A stretch of DNA of 64,000 bases, taken from Salegentibacter sediminis. Its GTDB lineage: Bacteria; Bacteroidota; Bacteroidia; Flavobacteriales; Flavobacteriaceae. Location: NCBI RefSeq assembly GCF_002078605.1, contig NZ_MSJR01000010.1:27535-91534 (forward strand), in the 5' to 3' direction. The notes below the pieces were generated by a model. That model was not told the DNA's origin and made no database searches. It saw only the letters and a list, made by a program, of their open reading frames with translations. Shown here in pieces: positions 59,396 through 64,000 of this stretch. Position 1 is the first letter of the stretch, and the number at the start of each line of letters is the position of its first letter. Both the position numbers and the translations under genes were made by a program.

Positions 59396-61261
59396 TTACT
59401 TCATTTTAACGACCTTAAACATCGAGCGCCTGTTAAGTTGATGTTCTTCTCTTGTACAACGCTCGCAATCTATGGCCGGTTCCCTTTCCCCAAAGCCTTT
59501 AGCTGCATAAATACTACTTTCGTCTATACCATTGTCAATAAGGTATTGTTTTGTTGATTGGGCTCTTCTCTCAGCCAATCTCTCATTATATTGCTCGCTT
59601 CCGCGGAAATCGGTGTGAGCTCCAATTTCGATTACCAGGTCAGGATATTTGTTCTTCATCAGTTCAACCAGTTTATCGAGTTCCTGTGCGGCATCTTTTC
59701 TAATGTTGCTCTTATCAAAATCAAAATAGATATTATCGATCTCAGCAAGATATTCCACATCTTTAACCGGCTGCAGGCTTATATTGTATTCCATTTCTTC
59801 TAATTCATCACTGTTTCGGGTATCTATAGTAGTGGCGAATTCTTCATATTCAATCTGTTTAGCCTCCAGGGGTAACTCCTTGTTGCGTTGAACCTCAGAT
59901 TCATAATTTCCTTCTTCGTCTGTTTCAAGAAATGCCAGCTGATTCTGATCTTCATCAAAGATCCTTATTGTGGCGCTTTCTATAGGTTCACCATTAATAG
60001 CATCGGTCACCTTACCCTTTAATACAAGTGGGTTGAGTTGGTTGAAGCCATAGACATTATCATTTCCTGCCCGGTTTGAAGAAATAAATCCGGTGTTTTC
60101 TCCCGAAGATTTAAAAAAGGCAAAATCATCCAGGTTTGAATTTATAGGTTCTCCCAGATTCTCCACTCTGGAATTGTTATCATTAAGATCTACCCTGAAG
60201 ATATCAAAAAGCCCTAGCCCTCCATGACCGTTGGAAGAGAAAAACAGCATTCCGTCTTCATCAATAAAGGGAAAGCTTTCATCTTGCTCGGTGTTTATAT
60301 TCTGGCCAAGATTCTCGGGTTCTCCAAAAGATTCGCCATTAATCTCCATTTTATAAATATCGGTGCCTCCAAAGCCGCCAGGCATATCTGAGGTGAAATA
60401 AAGCGTGTTTCCATCTGGTGATAGGGCAGGGTGCCCCACCGAATATTCATTATTATTGATAGAAAGCTCTTTTACATTCCCCCAGGAATTCCCGCTTAAG
60501 GTTGCCTTATAAATCTTTAAATGATTAGTAGCGTTCTTATCGCGTTTGCCTTCACGATGATTGAAGTAATTATTTCTGGTAAAATACATGGTACTGCCAT
60601 CTGGCGAAATTACTGCCGGACCGTCGTGAAGCTTTGTGTTAACATCGCCCGTAACAGCAGAAACTTCGTTGGTTTCAGAATTTACTTCATAGATATCCAG
60701 AAATGGTTCCCCGGTCCAGGAGTAAACCCGTTTCTTCACCGGGACTCCTTCAGCACGGGCAGAAACAAGATACATTTTTCCGCCTCTTTCAAACACCCCA
60801 AAGTCACTGAATTCAGAATTAAATTCTGCCTCTTCCAAAGTGTAGGTGGTATTAGTACCGTATTTATCCTCTTCCAGCATATTTTGGGCCGCACGGGATT
60901 TACCATTACTGGCCAGGTATTTTTCCACCCATTCCCGGGACTCATCATATCGCTTAACGCCTCGTAGGGCCTGGGCATATTTGTAATAATATTCAGGAGA
61001 AATATCAGGTTCGTTTATAATGTCTTCATAATAAAAGACTGCATTTTCCGGGCTTCGCAGCTGCATATAAGTATTGGCAAGCTTTTGCTTATTTTCTACG
61101 GAATTATATTCGTTTTCAATAAGTTCTTTATACACTTCAGCGGCCTCGAAATAAGCGAGGTCATTATACAGTCTGTCTGCTTTCTTCTGTTTTCCCTGTT
61201 GTGCCTGTAGACTGAACCCGGCAAGAAGAGAAATCAATATCAGATAGTAATTTGTTTTCAT
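59396..61261 (-). CDS. OmpA-family protein with PD40 propeller (T9SS/gliding-associated)
   Basis: A 621-residue exported protein (signal 1-20): TPR-like helices (about 25-125), PD40/WD40-like repeats (about 150-420; GPAVISPDGSTMYFTRN, GHPALSPDGNTLYFTSD, ESFPFIDEDGMLFFSSN), a carboxypeptidase-regulatory-like beta domain (about 430-505) and a C-terminal OmpA peptidoglycan-binding domain (about 510-620; YFDFDKSNIRKDAAQELDKL). Clusters of this protein with PorP/SprF and a sorting-domain protein are typical of type IX secretion in Flavobacteria. It lies 18 bp after the PorP/SprF gene. Confidence 0.9.
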   Translation of the reverse strand: MKTNYYLILISLLAGFSLQAQQGKQKKADRLYNDLAYFEAAEVYKELIENEYNSVENKQKLANTYMQLRSPENAVFYYEDIINEPDISPEYYYKYAQALRGVKRYDESREWVEKYLASNGKSRAAQNMLEEDKYGTNTTYTLEEAEFNSEFSDFGVFERGGKMYLVSARAEGVPVKKRVYSWTGEPFLDIYEVNSETNEVSAVTGDVNTKLHDGPAVISPDGSTMYFTRNNYFNHREGKRDKNATNHLKIYKATLSGNSWGNVKELSINNNEYSVGHPALSPDGNTLYFTSDMPGGFGGTDIYKMEINGESFGEPENLGQNINTEQDESFPFIDEDGMLFFSSNGHGGLGLFDIFRVDLNDNNSRVENLGEPINSNLDDFAFFKSSGENTGFISSNRAGNDNVYGFNQLNPLVLKGKVTDAINGEPIESATIRIFDEDQNQLAFLETDEEGNYESEVQRNKELPLEAKQIEYEEFATTIDTRNSDELEEMEYNISLQPVKDVEYLAEIDNIYFDFDKSNIRKDAAQELDKLVELMKNKYPDLVIEIGAHTDFRGSEQYNERLAERRAQSTKQYLIDNGIDESSIYAAKGFGEREPAIDCERCTREEHQLNRRSMFKVVKMK

Positions 61262-61278
61262 AATAAGCAGCTTTTATA

Positions 61279-62190
61279 TTAGAAAAATCGCGGAGATTTA
61301 TAACGTGTGTTTTTAAATCTGAATTCATAGATCAGCAGGACCTCATGAGAACCAGAGGTATAAGGTCTTATGTCTGAAATTGAATGTTCATAGGCATAAC
61401 CCGCTCTGAAACCGTCAAAGATCTCCACGTCAAGAAAAGCACCCAGGGCATCGTCTATCCTGTAAGTTCCTCCGAGGTAGAATTTTTCATTAAAGATGAA
61501 GGTACTCGAGATATCTACTGAAAGAGGAGCTCCTGAGGTCAATTTCACTAAACCTGTAGGTCTTAGTTTTACGTTGTCACTCAAATCAAAAACATACCCC
61601 CCGGTGAAGTAATAATGCACCTGTTCCATAGCCAGAAACTCATTATACTTGTGATTATTATTATTGATAAGTTTCGGCGCTGAAGCACCTATATACCAGT
61701 CCTGGGCAGAAAGATAAAAGCCAATTCCGAAGTTAGGTGTCCATTTATTGAATTTGTCCTGAAAGAATGGATCATCCATAACATTGGGCTCGGTAAACAG
61801 GTCTTTGTCCAGGTTATAATAACTAAACCCTCCTTTTAGTCCCAGGTTAAGGGAAACATCGGCGCTTAGGTCTAGGCGATAAGAAAAGTCACTGTATAAA
61901 TAAGTGTAGTTTTCGTATCCGGCTTTGTCATTGATAACCGAAAGGCCCAACCCCACCTTATCATTTCTCAAAGGAGAGTGAATGGATAAGGTTTGGGTGT
62001 TTGGCGCTCCGTTTATTCCCGCCCATTGGTTTCGGTTTAAGGCGGTAACTGAAAAACCGTCCCTGCTCCCTGCATATGCAGGGTTTATAGATATGGTGTT
62101 ATACATATACTGAGTAAATTGAGGGAGCTGTTGCGCAGTTGCGGGCACGGCAACAAACAGTATCAATATGATTAGATATACTTTTTTCAT
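61279..62190 (-). CDS. PorP/SprF-family type IX secretion membrane protein
   Basis: A 303-residue exported barrel-like protein (signal 1-19). The opening QQLPQFTQYMYNTISINPAY and SRDGFSVTALNRNQW are hallmarks of the family, whose members help secrete or display large proteins with type B sorting domains, as SprF does for SprB. It follows the large HYR protein gene by 12 bp, so that protein is its likely client. Confidence 0.93.
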   Translation of the reverse strand: MKKVYLIILILFVAVPATAQQLPQFTQYMYNTISINPAYAGSRDGFSVTALNRNQWAGINGAPNTQTLSIHSPLRNDKVGLGLSVINDKAGYENYTYLYSDFSYRLDLSADVSLNLGLKGGFSYYNLDKDLFTEPNVMDDPFFQDKFNKWTPNFGIGFYLSAQDWYIGASAPKLINNNNHKYNEFLAMEQVHYYFTGGYVFDLSDNVKLRPTGLVKLTSGAPLSVDISSTFIFNEKFYLGGTYRIDDALGAFLDVEIFDGFRAGYAYEHSISDIRPYTSGSHEVLLIYEFRFKNTRYKSPRFF

Positions 62191-62202
62191 GATTTCCCTT
62201 TT

Positions 62203-64000
62203 TTATTTTGTTCCTAGATAAATATAACCTTGAATGGGTTCGAATCCGCTATTTCTGATTTTCAGAATATAGTAGTAGGTTCCTGATGGCAGCTGGTTTG
62301 AACCGGTAGCCGATTTATTAGACTGGCCATCCCAGTTGTTCTGGTAATTATCAGATTCAAAGATCTTGGCACCCCAACGGTTAAAGATCATCACATCATA
62401 AGTGAACCCACATTCATCGGCAAAATCGATCTCGAAATAATCGTTTTTGTTATCACTCGTGCTACCATTTCTAGGAGTCACTGCTTTTGAAATACTTGAT
62501 CTTATATCTTCGAGTCCACAAGGCAATACCACACAGTCGTCGTTTATGTTTACAGTCACAGTGGCGCTCACCGGACAGGCAGAATCCTCAACCCGATATT
62601 CAAAATTATAATCACCTACGCTAAGCATTGATGGATCGATGAAATCTCCTTCCAGGGCGCCGGTATTATCAATATCTACCCATTCTCCATTTGTATCATA
62701 ATCACCCTGGAGTAATTCAAATAGATCGAACATAGAATCCTCGGTACACAAACTAATACTGCTTGTTTGGATTTCTTCGGCTACAGGCGGTTCTAAAACT
62801 ACAATGCTTGCTTCGGAAACCTGATCATATTGATCTTTTGCGGTTACCTCATAAGTTCCCGGTTCCAGGTCGTTAAATTCTCCTGAAGCCTGATAGTTTT
62901 CACCATCAATACTGTAGGTTAGACCTTCTTCAGTGTCGATTAAAATGGTTCCCAGCGGAAGGATACAATCCGGCTGAATTACTTCAACAATCGGAGCATC
63001 CGGAGCTTCGGGAAGTTCTTCTTCCTCAACAATTACTTCGAAGGAACAGCTTGTAGTGTTACCGGCCTCATCGGTAGCAGTCCAGGTCACGATTGTGGTT
63101 CCCACAGGGAATTCTTCCCCTGAAGCCAATCCTTCTTCCAAACTCAATTCCACCTCGGAACAATTATCACTTGCTAAAGGAGCTTCGTAGTTTACAACCG
63201 TACCCGTTAAACCTGTTTCTATCGTTAAGAAAATATCCTCAGGACAGGTAATTACCGGTGCCTGATTATCATTTACAGTAATAGTGAAGCTGGTACTGCT
63301 GGAGTTTCCTGTAGCATCAGTAGCGGTATAAGTCAGGCTTGTAGTTCCCACAGGAAATTCACTTCCAGGCTCCATACCTTCAGTCAATTGAACACTTACC
63401 TCACCACAATTATCGCTAGCTTCCGGAATTTCGAAATTCACAAGTGCACTGCAGCTATCCGCATCGGTAGTTACTGTAATATTCTCCTGTTCGGCAATTA
63501 CCGGCGCCTCGTTATCTTCAACTGTTACGGTTTGCGTACAGGTGGTTTCGTTTCCAGCCTCATCGGTAACGGTCCAGGTTACAATGGTATCTCCCAGTTC
63601 GAAAACCTCGGGAGCATCGTTGTTTATACTTAATTCAGCATCACAATTATCAGATGCCACAGGCATTCCTAACTCAACCTCAGAAGCAGAACACATTGCT
63701 GTATCAGCTGAAACTGTAAGATCAGAAGGACATTCGGTAATTACCGGTGCTTCGTTGTCTTCAACAGTTACTGTTTGTGTACAGGTGGTTTCGTTTCCTG
63801 CCTCATCGGTAACGGTCCAGGTCACGATGGTTTCTCCCAGTTCGAAAACCTCGGGAGCATCGTTGGTGATAGATACTTCTGAATCACAATTATCATTTGT
63901 CACCGGCATTCCCAGCTGAACTTCAGAAGCAGAACACATTGCTGTATCAGCTGAAACTGTAAGATCAGAAGGACATTCGGTGATTACCGGTGCCTGGTTA
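62203..64000 (-). CDS. Large HYR-repeat protein with type B T9SS sorting domain (5' end outside window)
   Basis: The reading frame stays open to the right edge, so only the C-terminal ~599 residues are visible. They hold HYR-like Ig repeats of about 81 residues (DNEAPVITECPSDLTVSADT is the unit opening; NETTCTQTVTV another conserved part), then a divergent module with PPVAEE, and a C-terminal gliding-motility/type B sorting domain (about the last 90 residues: TPRNGSTSDNKNDYFEIDF, FNRWGAKIF, NQLPSGTYYYI). It should be secreted by the type IX system and held at the surface, perhaps as an adhesin. A start codon inside the window at 63939 is only an internal Met. Confidence 0.92.
   Translation of the reverse strand, partial: NQAPVITECPSDLTVSADTAMCSASEVQLGMPVTNDNCDSEVSITNDAPEVFELGETIVTWTVTDEAGNETTCTQTVTVEDNEAPVITECPSDLTVSADTAMCSASEVELGMPVASDNCDAELSINNDAPEVFELGDTIVTWTVTDEAGNETTCTQTVTVEDNEAPVIAEQENITVTTDADSCSALVNFEIPEASDNCGEVSVQLTEGMEPGSEFPVGTTSLTYTATDATGNSSSTSFTITVNDNQAPVITCPEDIFLTIETGLTGTVVNYEAPLASDNCSEVELSLEEGLASGEEFPVGTTIVTWTATDEAGNTTSCSFEVIVEEEELPEAPDAPIVEVIQPDCILPLGTILIDTEEGLTYSIDGENYQASGEFNDLEPGTYEVTAKDQYDQVSEASIVVLEPPVAEEIQTSSISLCTEDSMFDLFELLQGDYDTNGEWVDIDNTGALEGDFIDPSMLSVGDYNFEYRVEDSACPVSATVTVNINDDCVVLPCGLEDIRSSISKAVTPRNGSTSDNKNDYFEIDFADECGFTYDVMIFNRWGAKIFESDNYQNNWDGQSNKSATGSNQLPSGTYYYILKIRNSGFEPIQGYIYLGTK
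63540..64000 (-). repeat. Near-identical tandem HYR repeat DNA
   Basis: A 243-bp period is visible: 63718-63939 closely matches the 243 bp before it (for example ATTGCTGTATCAGCTGAAAC occurs at about 63695 and again at about 63938). The repeat continues past the edge of the window. Confidence 0.8.

Noticed and set aside
63388..63919. Plus-strand open frames across the HYR repeats
   Set aside because: They are shadows of the large minus-strand gene, produced by its repeat composition.

Overview
The window comes from a member of the Flavobacteriaceae (Bacteroidota), close to Gramella/Christiangramia, Salegentibacter or Zunongwangia by overall feel; I cannot fix the genus without a search. Supporting signs are Bacteroidota-type promoters (-7 box TAnnTTTG), a 6S RNA between zapA and rny, PorP/SprF-OmpA-type B sorting-domain genes of the type IX secretion/gliding system, a UpxY-type NusG paralogue, many predicted lipoproteins, and few clear Shine-Dalgarno sites.

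Region 1 (1-4700) holds a Wzi-like outer-membrane gene, an orphan upxY antiterminator gene, and about 2.6 kb of non-coding DNA full of dispersed palindromic repeats in three families, some nested. Region 2 (4.7-21.5 kb) is a sulfide-oxidation island. It has a Crp/Fnr regulator, a TauE/SafE exporter, a type II sulfide:quinone oxidoreductase, cytochrome bd oxidase, three small methyltransferases, a lipoprotein plus DUF2231 pair, a SoxB/5'-nucleotidase-like lipoprotein, DsrE and DoxX proteins, a porin, an MFS transporter, a sterol-desaturase-family enzyme and a CstB-like persulfide dioxygenase-rhodanese. The expected flow is sulfide to persulfide at SQR (electrons to quinone and on to the bd oxidase), persulfide to sulfite/thiosulfate at the dioxygenase-rhodanese, then export of sulfite or sulfonates.

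The main discovery is a regulon code. The palindrome GTAAC-N4-GTTAC (four exact copies, two with one mismatch) lies upstream of tauE, sqr, the divergent soxB-like/porin pair, the desaturase-dioxygenase operon, and, 30 kb away, a rhodanese-OsmC operon. In all six cases the centre of the palindrome lies 36.5 bp from the last base of the -7 position, which places it at about -41.5, the class II activator position of Crp/Fnr proteins. Five of the six -7 boxes are good. The Crp/Fnr gene at 4734 is the obvious candidate regulator: it has three cysteines in its sensor domain and an NtcA-like recognition helix, which fits the GTA-N8-TAC core. The same geometry moves two start codons.

Region 3 (21.5-48.8 kb) is mostly housekeeping: biotin carboxylase and carrier, M23 peptidase, ZapA, 6S RNA, RNase Y, aldo/keto reductase, XerD, three beta-barrel proteins, AroQ, a Dph6-like ligase, lipoamide dehydrogenase, two MsrB enzymes, M48 protease, an MFS protein, an ECF sigma/anti-sigma/adhesin-like operon, Lon, Cmk and ribosomal protein S1. 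Region 4 (48.8-58.7 kb) has stress and detoxification genes (acetyltransferase, OsmC, rhodanese, an MhqD/MhqO-like pair, P-type ATPase, DUF302) and then pyrR-pyrB-rnz. Region 5 (58.8-64 kb) has a CAP-domain lipoprotein and a type IX secretion-linked trio (OmpA/PD40, PorP/SprF and a large HYR-repeat protein that runs off the right edge). No tRNA, rRNA, CRISPR array, prophage or intact insertion sequence was seen. All functional calls rest on reading motifs by eye; no database search was run.
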